The notes under the pieces are model-generated. The model did not search any database, had not been told where the DNA came from, and saw nothing but the letters and a program-made list of their open reading frames with translations. From Sclerotinia nivalis (lineage: Eukaryota; Ascomycota; Leotiomycetes; Helotiales; Sclerotiniaceae): DNA of 64,000 nt. Each line of letters begins with the position of its first letter. The first letter of the stretch is position 1. Shown one piece after another: positions 1 to 11,688 of the stretch. A program made the position numbers and the translations under genes. The DNA is taken from NCBI GenBank assembly GCA_029531795.1, contig JAPEIS010000006.1, positions 930,001 to 994,000 of the forward strand. Reading direction: 5' to 3'.

Positions 1-44
1 CGCTGGATTCTCTTGATTGCGATTAGATACTAACATCTCCTTAG

Positions 45-1719
45 CTCTCCACCTCAATCAGGAAATACAATTGGCAACGCAAAGCGTCAAAATCTGCATG
101 ATGCTATGGATACACTCAAAAACATACCTGGCTTTACTCCTACGACCGCTGGTCATATGATGCTCAAACAGGAGAACAGCTATACCTCATCGCAGATCCA
201 AAATCCGCAACCCACGCCGACAGCACATAATGCTTCACAATCCTCTCCATATACTAACCTCGATGCTGTTCAATTCAGTGAGAATGATTCTAGCGATGAT
301 GACAATATTGACTTGGATGCCAATTATGATTTGCCAATTTCTCAATCTTCCTTCACCAATTCTCAGCCACAATCTCAGCCTGGTGTACATAGTCAATACC
401 AGATGTCCCCCTCGACTCAAAACTATGGCAGAGCGCCACCGTCTTCAAGCTTCTACCAAGGCTATCCTAAAATGACACAGGATCCTTATGCACCGGCAAC
501 TCCCACTCAACGCTATCCATTAACAACTCTTCAGAACAACCAGACATTACCACCATCATCCTTCAAGGTCCATAAACCAGGCAATACTAAAGTTCAAATC
601 AAGTCGGAAAGGAGTACTTCAGATAGTGCTCTCAATTCTTCCTTGACGGATTTCAGCACCTTCCGAGCGACGCCTCAATCATTCACTTCAGCCTCATCAT
701 TGTCTACAAACATCAAAACTCCGCATGTCGGACGACCTTCAAAGTCTCTAGCCAATGTGTCCTATCTATCGTATTATCAGATGGAGCAGATGTATTATAC
801 AAGTGGCCAAGACCCCCAGAGTGACAAAGAAAAGCTTGCACGCAGGCAGTGGTTGGCAAAGTTGGGTGTTGATATTAACCCATTCAACTTTGTGTTCATT
901 GATCCACTGCAGAGAGACAAGGTCGAAGTCCATTGGGCTTTGAAATCTCCGGAAATTCGTCGAGATATTGAGAAGAAAGCAATTCGATTGAAGCAGCCAT
1001 ATTCAAAGCGTGAGGTACCGCTTCGATTAGCTCCTTTCGCCCTACGAACACCTGTTCCAATCAAACTTGTCGGTCCAGTGCCTCTATCATTCGACGAATT
1101 AGAACAAAGATACTTCAATATTCCTCAAAGAAAAAGATTGGCTTATCATGATCTTATACCGGAAAGACTTGGCTGGCTCAAAGAATTGGGCTTGGACGAT
1201 CCCCGATATTTACCTCTGTCGCAGACTGCACTGGAAAGGCAGGTATTAAACAATCTCTATGATGAAAAACCACGCGTAGAGCGGAGAGCAATCGAAGCTA
1301 AAGCAAAGTACATCAATGCCATGCTCGACCCGCCAAACCCATCATGGGTGACTTTGGAGCAAACCTATGAGATCTACCCAGCGAGTGCCTTCACAGCATA
1401 CGCAGCATATCTTGATAAACGCCGCCAATGGCTCCAACAACTTGGCCTCGATATTGTCCCTTTCTGCTACAAAACCTTGGAGCTATCCGAGGGCAATATG
1501 CAGGGTATGGAGGTTGCCTGGAGCGCAATGACTGAGGTTGAACGTAATAAAGTTCTCGAGACAGCGAAGATCATCAAAGAAGACAGTAATCCAGTTGTTG
1601 ATTCATGGCCGGACTTCGAACACACATGGCCTTATGAAGGGCTGTTTTTACAAAAACAGTTGGTTAATATTGTATTCTTATGTCTTATGATAGCCTACAG
1701 AATAATCAAGAATTTGTAA
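45..1719 (+). CDS. Unrecognised protein with three ~80-aa repeats (5' truncated by window edge)
   Basis: The gene begins before the window. TACTAAC at 28-34 is a perfect branch site, TTAG at 41-44 is an acceptor, and the frame is open from 45, upstream of the in-frame ATG at 106. Counting from that ATG (537 codons), residues 1-215 are Q/S/P/T-rich and probably disordered, with an acidic patch (SENDSSDDDN). After them come three degenerate modules at about residues 220-298, 326-406 and 413-495. Each has an (L/M)EQxY segment, a WLxxLG(L/V)D core and a helix of the form R/V-x3-E-x2-A; modules 1 and 3 also have W-x7-R before that helix. The W-x7-R-x3-E-x2-A pattern loosely recalls the last helix of an HMG box, but I do not claim the family. 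The hydrophobic C-terminal tail is doubtful: a 3' intron near 1643-1694 would replace it with a short polar end. Confidence 0.7.
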
Positions 1720-2252
1720 ACTAATTTCCTTTCAATACCTGATTCATTTATTTGCAATACTAATGGGAGATTCAAGAGGGAGAGTCATCAAGTATCTAAG
1801 TAGGATTTGTCGTGGCTAGAGTTGTATCGGTGAGAATAGTTAATTCCAACATTCAGTTATTCAATAGCTCCACGCATTGTACCCTACCCCAAATATCATT
1901 ATTGATATTGTGATGCAGTCATACCAAATAGTAACATAAGGAATTAGAACTGCAAAGTTAAGGTAATTACGTCAATAATTCAGCAATTTACAAGTTTCCC
2001 ACGATATACTACCTCTACACAATCAACTGCTGATAAAAAAAATAAGATACTTTGAATAGGGGTGCGGATGAATTTATGTATAAAGTTCACCACGTCATGA
2101 TTACGTCATCCCTCATTCCTCTCCAGCCGAACCTACTACCACACTCAGCTCCCAACCACATCCAATATTCCCTTCCCCTATTCATAACAACAAAGTCCAA
2201 AGAAATCATCTTCATACATTTACCAATCAATTAATACGTAAATATCACGAAA
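1720..2252. other. Intergenic, no gene seen
   Basis: This AT-rich 533-bp stretch separates two genes on the same strand. It should hold the 3' end of the first gene and the promoter and leader of the promethin-like gene. No coding-like frame, RNA gene or repeat was recognised. Confidence 0.6.
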
Positions 2253-2946
2253 ATGGTAGTCGCAGGTACGATTTCACGCGTGCAGAGAATGGTTGATCGC
2301 GTCGTAAGTCCGGAGAAGAGATCAAGGTTCTATGGGACTGTTTCCGAGTTCTTTCAGGATCAACCGCTTATTGCTGTATGTATCTCTCTCCTTGTCATGA
2401 ATGGGGTTCCTGTTGCATCGGCAGGTACTCGTGCTGTTTTGGTTGATTGCGGTGAATTCGCCGGATGAATCCACTCATTCTGGACCCTTCACTCGTTTAT
2501 GTACTACGTACAATTACCTCTTATCTCTATCTCTACTATACCCATCCCACTCATCCCACTCTCATCACTTAATCTCCTCACACACTAACCACACCATCCA
2601 GACATTCCTCCTCGCCACCCTAACAATTTCCCTCCCACCCATCCTCCTCTTCACAACCTTCACCCTCTCCGTCCTCGCCTTCTCCTTTGTATCCGCCGTC
2701 CTCTTCTCTCTCTTCTGGATCGGAATCGCTACTCTTCTCCTCGTCCCAACACTCTTCGTTACTTGTGGACTGGGTATTATCATATGGGTATGGACCGTTA
2801 GCTCATGGGTTGTGGCGAGATGGCTGTATGGATTTGTGCCTGCGGCGCAGGGGAAGGGAGAACTTAGATTTCAGGATGGGAAGAAGATAATGGTGAAGAA
2901 GGAGGAGGGGGAGTTTCCGCAGGGTGGGGTTAGGGATGGGGTTTGA
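2253..2946 (+). CDS. Promethin/LDAF1-like lipid-droplet membrane hairpin protein
   Basis: The model is join(2253-2375, 2602-2946), 155 aa. The intron 2376-2601 has donor GTATGT, branch CACTAAC and acceptor CCAG, phase 0. Residues 1-41 are a basic and amphipathic N-terminus ending in FFQDQPLIA. Residues ~42-120 are almost entirely hydrophobic, with two or more hairpin segments, a central FWIG and a LVPTL motif, closing with a WVVARWLYGF boundary. The last ~30 residues are charged and G/K-rich. This pattern and size fit the Promethin family (yeast LDO45/16, human LDAF1), which partners seipin at sites of lipid-droplet formation in the ER. The family call rests on sequence pattern only. Another lipid-droplet gene (LDAH) lies 4.4 kb downstream. 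Confidence 0.72.
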
Positions 2947-4462
2947 CTACATAAGGTGATGCAGGGATGGGAAAATGAAGGGAGAGATAGGGGAGAAGGG
3001 TGGTAAATATGGGACTGGTTGGTTTGGAGTAAATTGGTTGTAGGAATTACAGATTTACATTGCGGGATTGGACGGGCAGGGCTGACTGGGCATACAAAAA
3101 TGGGATATTAGGAAGCTCGCGGATCAGAGCGGAACAAGGGAGCTCCTTAAGCGTAATTGATTTCTTCTTGAATCTTTTTATATGTATCAATATCCATGAC
3201 CCTCTTTTTAAACTTCTCCAAGCGTCTTTGCTTGCCCACCCAGTTGTAATATATAAAACCACGGGAAAGCATGAGTTGCATATGAGTATATCGAACTCAG
3301 TTTTTTTTCATGAACTTGTCACCGCATCAGTTATGGGAAGTTAGTAGTCTCATTATTCCCTTAAATCAGTGTCCCAACCACCATATACCAGATATGATGT
3401 TCCACCAGCAAGCATACCATATTTCTCCTAATTCGGAGGGTTGTCTTCTAGTTTCAGCATGCTGGAATGCTTGTTAAGGGTTCAAGATACCGAAGTTTTA
3501 GATCTTAGTATATATGCACACAACGAATAGTCTTTCGAAATTTTCCCTTTTCCCTTATACGAGTAGAGCTTTATCACGCAATAATACCGACGAATTTATA
3601 ACGCTTTGTCGAAAATTCTAAATGTGGAGTGTATCTGCCCGCAATAAGACGTTGATTTGAGGATGGGTTGTTAATTATTCCTTTTAGGTTGATGATGAGG
3701 TGAAGCATGAAGTTATTGATTAGCTTGTATATATATTTTCTTTTATCTATTTATGTATAGATATTTTTTATTTTTTTTCTTTGAAAAGAGAATGGAGGTT
3801 GTTGGATGGATATGTTACTGAGCTCCAAAAATTCTAGCTCTAGAATATCGATAAGTAGTGCACAAACAGTATTAAAGTGCAAAACTAATTATCAAAACTC
3901 ATGAGATGGTTGTTAAATTATGAAAGGTTTTATATCATATATAGATAGTTCTCAAGAGGTTAGTCGGTTAATATTATGCAAGCGGGTTACACTACACTAC
4001 AGTCATTTCTAAGATAAATAAACAAGTGGACTTCCATTATTTCCATCAGGATCATGTAGTCAGATACGGAGTACTCAGATTGATTTCTTATGATAGATCG
4101 GGTACGTGTCTATGTATCTCAGTACTGTTAAGGATATGGTAGAGTTTTGCTATAAGTGTTAAAGATATAAGAAATTGGGCCTCAATAAGTGGGAAGCTCG
4201 GCTACTAATGGGACTATCTATAGCAAAAGAATTATTTCTCAATACTGTAATGTCGTTAGCGATACATGCAAAACAGCAAAGACAGAAAGCTGGAACCAAT
4301 CTCCGCTTTCGACATCTCCTAGTATATCTACGGTAGCCACAGAATATCATACAATATTCCCCTCCATTCGTTGAACCGCCGTGCCTGCTTTCTTCTTCCG
4401 GATAGAATTGTTCGTCGGTTTCAAAGGGTTAAGTAGCATCCTCAACCACGGCTGCGGATCCC
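2947..4462. other. Intergenic, AT-rich, no gene seen
   Basis: This 1.5-kb stretch is very AT-rich around 3700-4060, with poly-T and TATAT runs near 3725-3780. Short frames at 3047-3344 and 4159-4374 occur on both strands without coding character. Confidence 0.55.
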
Positions 4463-6420
4463 CTAATACTCGACCGTGTACTCCTTAAATGTATATTTCC
4501 TCTTCATCTTCGCCTCTCTTTCAGCAAATCTTCGCTGTGCAACTTCCACCCTCGTCCTTTGTGCTTTTGTATATATCTTTCGATTTTCCGAAGAGTTTAT
4601 CCTTTTCAGAACATTTTCATGAGCGTTTTCATTTTTGACCCATTGATAATACTTATAGACAGCGAAAGAGAGGATAAAGAAGATGTATATGCCATCGCCA
4701 ATACGTTTGTATAGCTTACCTATTTTTGCACGTCCGCATGCAGAGGCAAGAAATATCAGTGTTGCGAGGATTGAAATGGGAATTTTTGGCTGTTTGTTAA
4801 TTTCAGGTGGGTTCGAGAATAGCGCAGAATACACATATATATCTAAACTACTGCCTGATACTCATACGGGCACCGGATCCACTAAACTCTTTGGCATTTA
4901 TACCGAATACGCTATTCGTTAAGGACATCGGTAGAAATATAATACTAATGATGGTAAAGGTCATAATAGAGCACCCTTGGCTCACACTCTCATCCGCTCG
5001 ATCCAGTGCAGCTGTTGCTTCGCGATACTCGCCTGCTGCTGCTTGAGAGTGAGCAGATCGCGCAGTTGATCTGCTATCTCGCAAGCAATAGTTTCAAGCT
5101 GATGTATTTCTGTGGTGGCTGGAGACTACGTCGATAAGGCCTAACGAACGTCCAATGGTGGATCGATCGATTTTCTTGGATTCCGTCGATTTTGTGCCGT
5201 TTGCGGCTTGGCCATTCTTATGTAGAGAATTCTTCCGAAGCTCAAGTAGCATTTGACTTACTCGTAAAGCCTCACCATTTCCTGTATTGGCTCAGATTCC
5301 CCGTTCATACTTTTCAAAGATTTCGAAAATCGTTCGCATCTTGTAACCTAAGATGGAATCGTATCTAGTTAGCTTCTTTGTAAATTTTACATAGTAGCAG
5401 TAAGTTTAAATAGTCTTGAAAAATGTTAAGAGAGCACTTACTGCTGAGCAAAGGGACGCGTCACCATTCCCAGTTCTTCGACAATATCATGCGCTTCTTT
5501 GAGTAGAACCCCCTCAGGATTGATGTTGAGATAGACTCGTGCTAGTTCTGGATCTATGGGGAGACCTTGTCCACCTAGCTTTTCTAGGTGACTCCAAAAG
5601 CCCTTGTATGCGATGGTTTTTATTTCAGACTGTTCTCAGTGCTAGCTACCGTTCCAACGGCTTCGATGGAATGTGCACCCAATGTTACCGATTGCATCGG
5701 CAAAAATATCTAGAGCCTCAGGTCATTCATCAGTAGGTTTCGTGCGATCGAAAAATATCATCGAGCATTCATTTATGATCAAAAGAGTTGAATCATGGAC
5801 CGATTTAATTTTCAATTCTCGAATATGCTCCAGCTGAGAGCGTATACATTTATGCACACCAGAAGTGTCCGACTTGTGACGACCCATTCTTCGTGGAAAA
5901 CTGGTAATGATGGTATCTATACGTTATCCTTGAATTAGAGAAACCATACAACAATAGGACGATTTTCGATTCGAGGAGCGAACTCACTATCATCAAGTAT
6001 ATAAAACCATAGCTGGTCAACCATGACCACGCGAGTATTTCCGTAGATTTCCCTGGCCGCTTCCGTACCTCAGTAAATAACTTCATCCTCGTCCCTAGGG
6101 TCCGTATCATCAAGTTTAAAATAGTACGATTGGTCGATTGTGCGTCGAGGATGATGGCGGTTCGCCATGGAGATGATTTCGCACTAATTAGCATCATATC
6201 AGGCTCAAGCTCCATTGCCTCATAAAACTTAGCAGCTTGAGCAGGTAGAGACCACAAGCTTCTCGGCTTTGACGGTGGATTTGCTGAATCTCCAGCACAG
6301 CTTGGCAGCGCCTCGCTTTCGTCTTTGATCTTCTGTACATGACCAAATTGCTTTCTGTAAGCTTTGATCAATTCTGCCAGCCTATTCCCACTAAGAACTT
6401 CTTTGGTATCAAATCGTTAT
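4463..6420 (-). pseudogene. Decayed CorA-like Mg2+ transporter gene
   Basis: Read right to left, the three frames carry in order the parts of a fungal CorA-like protein: RRTIDQSYYFKLDDTD, VVMVDQLWFYILDD, TIITSFPRRMGRHK, a helical linker with FFDRTKP, LRDLLTLKQQQASI, RADESVSQG, then TM1 (TFTIISIIFLP) with VFGIN where CorA proteins have GMN, then TM2 and a basic tail. Spliceable introns persist at 5917-5987 (GTGAGT...ATAG, phase 1) and 5348-5441 (GTAAGT...TTAG). The frame is broken by TGA at 6070-6072 and 5723-5725, TAG at 4848-4850, and frame changes near 5318-5324 and 5019-5026. A further mismatch lies between the AIGNI and FWSHLEKL segments (~5600-5690). Three stops plus two or more indels argue for a true pseudogene rather than one sequencing error. 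The 5' boundary is approximate. Confidence 0.78.
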
Positions 6421-7308
6421 AACAGTTCTTTTCTATAGTAACAATACCATTAATATTAATCAATTATTATAGGAAAATAGATTTTGATTTTAAGACAAAA
6501 ATTTCTGATCAAATGCAATTGAAAATAATAGAATATAAAACTCAGTATTTTCCAAAAATCAAAGACAGAAATATTATATGATCAATAACTGAATAATAAA
6601 AGAGACTCGAAAAATAGTGAATTTCGATTTTAAATCAAACAACCAATTAACACTGAGCTGACGAATCTACCAATAAGCCATTAGTTATGTGGGAGCCACA
6701 GAATTGGTGCAATTGACGAATCAGTCAGAAAAAATTTGTTATTTGGGGGTTATTTGTAGACAAACAGAAAGGTCTGCACGTCACCGGATGAAAAGGTTGC
6801 ATGGTGTCATATTTCTGCTCCTTCTGGTCACCGAACGAGTTTGCGTCTCAGCATGATGCATGTAGTGACCTCATAACGTGAACACAAGAGTAATGCACGC
6901 TCTTATTGACCGTATATCTAATATGGAGGTCTTTGCAGTGAGGCTGCGAATTGAGCTGGACAACTTGTCCTATAACTTTGATTGACGCTATCCTGCGACT
7001 TAAATGGAAAGGGCTAGAAATAATGAAACAAATTTGGAACTCCTCCCCGCCTTACAAAAGAATAAAATCACCATTAACATGTACAGCATACACCAAGAAG
7101 AGGGCTCATATATATTCCCAGGGCGAAGTTCATGCGAGTACCCGCGACACGAGATTACGACGGCATCATTTTAAAGTGCACAGACGCGATGAATTCGCAT
7201 CAAGACAGATGTACCATGCCTTTTCCCGTGTTATTCAGCTGCTGTATGGAAACGCCGTTAGTGTTAATCCTGTGGCCATTGTTCGTGTTAAGGCTGTAGT
7301 CCCCTTCG
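6421..7308. other. Intergenic, very AT-rich then mixed, no gene seen
   Basis: Bases 6420-6650 are strongly AT-rich (poly-A/T runs) and abut the 5' side of the CorA-like pseudogene. The rest is ordinary AT-rich sequence before the LDAH stop codon. The frame at 6951-7346 lacks coding character and overlaps the LDAH terminal exon on the opposite strand. Confidence 0.55.
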
Positions 7309-8614
7309 TTATGTACCTTCGACTATTTTCTCTATCCAGTCCTTGACTTTTGCCGCCATAGTTTCACTGTGGTCTACGTCATGTTAAATCAGCACAGCGT
7401 TTGCCTCGTTGTTCTATCACGCGGCAAAATTCTAAAAATAAAGCGAGTACTCACTGATACAAAATCCATGATCAATGCCCTCCTTATCAATCATCATGAT
7501 AGGCTTACTACTTGCCTTGATAGAAAACGAAGAGGTAGAAGAGGCTGGTGTTGGCATAGGTGAAGCCCGTGCAGCAATGAGTGCATCGCGAGTATGAGAT
7601 GCCACCCAGTGATCCTGTTATCTCTCAGTATGTATCCATATTTGCTCTTTAAACGTAAAAAATGCTAAAACTTACATTTTCACCAAAATAAAAGATTAGT
7701 TTGGGAGGAGAAGCATTTGATTGAGACGATTCAGAATGCTCAACACCCCATATTTCCGAATCCCATTTGTCTTCTGTTATGGTATTCATTTCATCACGTG
7801 CAAGGTGTCTGAACAATTAATCAGTACTGTCGCCATTTGAGAGCATATGAACATACAAAGCTTGCCATATACCATTTTTACTTCTCAAAAAGCTTGTGGT
7901 GACTTTGGCTGCCTCCTCTGGCATTCCCGTAATTTTCTTTACTAGGAAATCTAGAACGACGTTCGGAGCACAATAGAGAAGTATTTTGGCAGTGAAAGAT
8001 GCCAAGACTGGAAAGTTTGGAATTGACATTAACGGTGTGAGCTTGGTTCCCGAGGGGGAGTGGGAGATATGCGTTACTGTCGGGAAGAGAAGGATCCCGG
8101 ATAAAACTGCGGATATCGAAGGGACGGTGGAAGGTGCGATAAGTTTGGTAAGGGTTTCTAGAAGAATATATGACCCGACCTGCGATATTAGAGTGATATT
8201 TCATGGGATTTGGGCAACTTACCGAATGTCCAATCAAGATCACGTTTTGATATGGTACTGGCGAACCACTTATTTGCTCTAGAAGACAATCATGAACAAG
8301 ATCTATCTGTTGTTCCAAAGAATATGGACTTTGATTGGAAGAATCCGAGGGAGCATCATCAGTCTCAAAACCAGCTAATGATTGGCCGAAGATATGGAAT
8401 GTATTCCAATCCTTCATGGATGAGGAAGAGAGGAGATCATTGAGGGTGGAAAGAAAAGACGAGCTTCAAAGGAGTTAACAAAGAACATAGAACCGGAATA
8501 TCATAAATACTAGTAGCCTATGAGTCCTGGATTGCCTGTGATGAAGAATATGAGATGATATGTTGTATTAGGAGAGTCCGAAATAGGACGATATGAAATT
8601 TGTTGAGGCATCAT
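7309..8614 (-). CDS. Lipid-droplet-associated serine hydrolase (LDAH family)
   Basis: Six exons, complement(join(7309-7373, 7455-7614, 7676-7808, 7857-8179, 8223-8463, 8511-8614)), give 341 aa. All five introns are 43-81 bp with GT...AG ends and matching phases. Domain: alpha/beta hydrolase of the LDAH (C2orf43-like) family. The strand and loop motif FFITGNPGLIGYY (residues ~25-37) supplies the oxyanion region. GHSVG places the nucleophile at Ser115. D268 in ENDHWV and H316 in IDHGFCI are the likely acid and base. LFPTV and SPSGTKLTPL match the conserved family core. Expected role: esterase-like enzyme at the lipid-droplet surface; the substrate cannot be told from sequence. ATG codons at 8614 and 8611 are adjacent; I use the first. 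The copy is intact, unlike the neighbouring CorA-like gene. Confidence 0.88.
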
Positions 8615-9592
8615 TTTAATACTTTAATATAGAACCAAAGAATAGTAATTAAAGAAGCATAGATTCAATGATCTTAGAACATTGCAAAGATAAGAAATAA
8701 TCTAATTTGGATGTCCCTTGATGACAATCGAATTCCTAAACAAGCTGAGGGACGTGGAATGAGATTTGAGTCTCCATATTGCGGTGACCGAGAGAAGTGT
8801 GTAGTGCAAAGTCATTGAGTCGGCCACCGTATTCACATTTCTTGCGGCCCATACCAAAAATTGGAGACTTCAATGTAAATTCGAATAAAGTCAAAACCTC
8901 TTTCTTCATAGTTCTTCTGATCTTATTTCGACTATTATCTTCAAGCCCCCCGAATGTAACAAAGAGTAGTCAAATTAACATTAAGAAAAGTGCACTGAAT
9001 CACAAGCATCGTGAACATTTCCTTGATGAGACATACACTGCCATAACCTTATCTCTACCCACGACATCAATAATATATCATCCATCATCTAGGAACTCAT
9101 ATATATACTTCAACAATCCATCAAATATCAATACAAGAATATCCAATTCGCAAAATATTCTTCAACCATTTCACCCTCCCCACATTCTTTATCTCCATCT
9201 CTCAACTTCACTCCACATTTCTCTCCAGCCATATATTCTTTCGAAATTCTCAGATTGCAATATCACTCCATTCCCGTCACTATCATGTATATATAACGCT
9301 TGCTGTGGCTTGAACAAGTAAAATAGTTAGATTAATGTAACTCGACCTTGCGGGCTTTCAAAATGTTGACACGCAAAAGCAAATGGCATTGGGCAAATGA
9401 TACGTTGTTGGAAATCAGGTTAACATTTCATTTGGATTTCGCGGAGAAATTCGGCCGAAACACCCAAGCGACTCAACGCAGAAGTTCAAGCCACACACTG
9501 TGATCTAACAACTAGTACTGTTTGTCGCGATTCTTATGACCTACAGCATTGCCCGTCATAAGGATTCCATATGGGTAAAGCCATAATGAAGA
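8615..9592. other. Intergenic, no gene seen
   Basis: This stretch holds the promoter side of LDAH and the 3' side of the O-methyltransferase gene. An open frame at 8797-9321 on the plus strand is low-complexity (S/H/I/N-rich, homopolymer-driven) and was not accepted as a gene. Confidence 0.5.
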
Positions 9593-11126
9593 TTATTCCC
9601 CTTTCCACAAGACCTCCAGGATAGAAGTCAAAGAATCTCCTAACTTGACAGCATTCTTAACTTCAAACCGCTCGTCTGCCTCTCGGAAAATCTCTCTCCA
9701 ATCTTCCATAGATTTCTCACGAGAGCCAAAATATGAAAGCATGTTCAGATTCATCGTTCTTCAGTAACTTTCCATCAGTATCTCGTCTTCAAAATGTGTA
9801 AGTAAACTCACCGCAACCTTCTCTCCTCATGCCATGGAAGTTCCCCAGATTCCACCAGTAACGGTTCCACGATGAGTAACCTTGATCCTTTCTTCAATGC
9901 CGGTATCTGATTCCTCAAGATTTTGACGCAATAATGATCTGTCCAGTTATGGAACACAGCACGGAAGAATATCACATCGATGTTCCGGACAGCCTGCGGA
10001 GTCAACATATCATAAGCCATGAAAGATATACGATCTAAAATTTCGGCTGGCACATATGCCGGCCCATCTGCAATTGCACCAGCCAAATCTTGCACAATAA
10101 AATTTAAAGCGGGAAAGTTGCTTGCCAGGCCGATGCTGATAGGACCGTATCCTCCGCCAACATCAACTATGGTCGCGGACTCAAGACTACTCCAGTCGTA
10201 GCTTTCAAACAAGTAGGAAAGTTCGTTTCTGGAAGTAAAGGCGCTCATCGCGTTGGCGAAACGCTTACTCCGAGAAGGATGAGAACTCAATTCTTCGTAA
10301 AGACCTTTCGTGGTTCGATGACCAATGCTGTATCCCTAAGATATTAAATATGTGAGTATAATTCACATCACGGAAAATATCTTAAAGAAGTATTCTGGGA
10401 TGTGCTGGGATCTAAATGCAGAAAAGCTATGATGTCCTTACAGTCTGGTTGGGTTCTTTAGCACATCCGAATTTCTGTACTGCCTCGACCGTCTATATCA
10501 TGATCAGCGCGGGGGCTCTGAGGTATCAATTGAACCCGAAGCATTACATGTGCAGCAGCCTGAAATCGTTCCTCAACGACAATTCCAACATAGTCCGTCA
10601 ACAAAGGATCGGAGGCCAAAAGTTTGGACGCCGCAGTATGAGCTACTACTCCAGGCCGGATCTCTTTGAAAATATGGTTTGTCATTGCGTAGCCCAAAAC
10701 CCTCCGAGTATCAATCACATTCAAGCCACATTTTTCAGATATCTGCTCAAACGTGGCTTCCTCATTTATTGGGAAAGCGTTGGCCATGTCATATGCATAT
10801 ATGAATTGCAAGCTCACACTATCCATTGCCTAGTTGCTTTCAGCTCAGGGTATAGCTGCGATGGAATGTGAATTTCCACACACCGATGTGTTCATCAACA
10901 TTGCTGTAGGCCCTAATATGAGGTGGTGGAGCTCCATGGTTGCCCTCAGAACCTCTGCATATGCTGCAGCAACCTGCTTGTCATGAAATGGAACGAGTAT
11001 TTGTGGAGGGCCAGATATATCGAATGATGGCATGGGGAGATTGTTGGATAAGAAGTACTCATTTAAAATTGCAGTCGATTTGGAGATAGTGGTTGCAAGT
11101 ATAGTGATTTGCGACGGAGAAGCCAT
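9593..11126 (-). CDS. SAM-dependent O-methyltransferase (plant/fungal OMT type)
   Basis: Five exons, complement(join(9593-9758, 9812-10335, 10442-10492, 10548-10829, 10884-11126)), give 421 aa with all phases matching. The start is the ATG reading MASPSQ; earlier in-frame starts are not ATG. An N-terminal helical dimerisation/winged-helix region (residues ~85-175, including SLQFIYAYDMANAFP and EQISEKCGLN) precedes a Rossmann-like SAM domain. SAM motif I is VDVGGGYG at ~249-256. The FHNWTD segment carries the histidine expected to act as catalytic base, and LLIVEPLL is a conserved strand. Such enzymes methylate hydroxyls of aromatic or polyketide products. It diverges from the acid-phosphatase-like gene, with 562 bp between starts. 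The substrate is unknown; a secondary-metabolism role is inference. Confidence 0.85.
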
Positions 11127-11688
11127 TGCTGGAATGCTCAGAATTTGAGAGGGCACGATAAAGCTGGTATTCACAGACCAAAGCAGAGTGGATTTCTCTC
11201 ACGCATGAAATTGATTGATAAAAAAAATCCCCCTTCTCTATCCAAATAAAGTGGAAGAAGTCTTCCCTCTTTTTGAGTGAGGGGGAATGCGGAGATACCC
11301 AACATATTGCTCAATAAACGTGGTCCAATCATCCTTTGCCCTAGTGATTTTAACAGGTATGCAAGTTCTTCGGAATCGGTGTGATGTTTGAGGTACTATT
11401 TTCGTTGTCAACCCATCTATTATCTTTATGTTAGATACAAAAACTCTGTATTTTATATAACCGAACTAACGGAATGAGCTTTCCCGAGGCCGAGCCACTA
11501 AGGGAATTCCTTTCTGAACCTTGGGAAGAGAGCAAGGAGACCGAGCCAATCAATGATGTCATGCTTTCAGATTCTCACAACCATAAAAATAACCATAAAA
11601 ATAAAGATTTTAATCAATTGAAAGAAAGCAAGAGATATTGAACATTATCAATATTTTTTTGCATTTCTCCAATCAATTGTCTTCCGAA
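11127..11688. promoter_or_regulatory. Shared divergent promoter region (OMT / acid phosphatase)
   Basis: This 562-bp spacer lies between two head-to-head starts, so both promoters must sit here. TATATAACC near 11454-11462 is a possible TATA-like element. CCATAAAAATAA occurs twice in tandem at about 11581-11604, just before the phosphatase leader. Assignments are inference. Confidence 0.35.

Noticed and set aside
4463..6420. Treating the CorA-like locus as a normal multi-intron gene
   Set aside because: Stops at 6070, 5723 and 4848 and the frame changes near 5320 and 5022 have no introns that remove them while keeping the conserved motifs.
6951..7346. 131-codon plus-strand frame
   Set aside because: Overlaps the LDAH terminal exon on the other strand and shows no coding character.
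8797..9321. 174-codon open frame on the plus strand
   Set aside because: No coding-like composition (S/H/I/N runs from AT-rich DNA), no domain, and it lies in the promoter side of LDAH.
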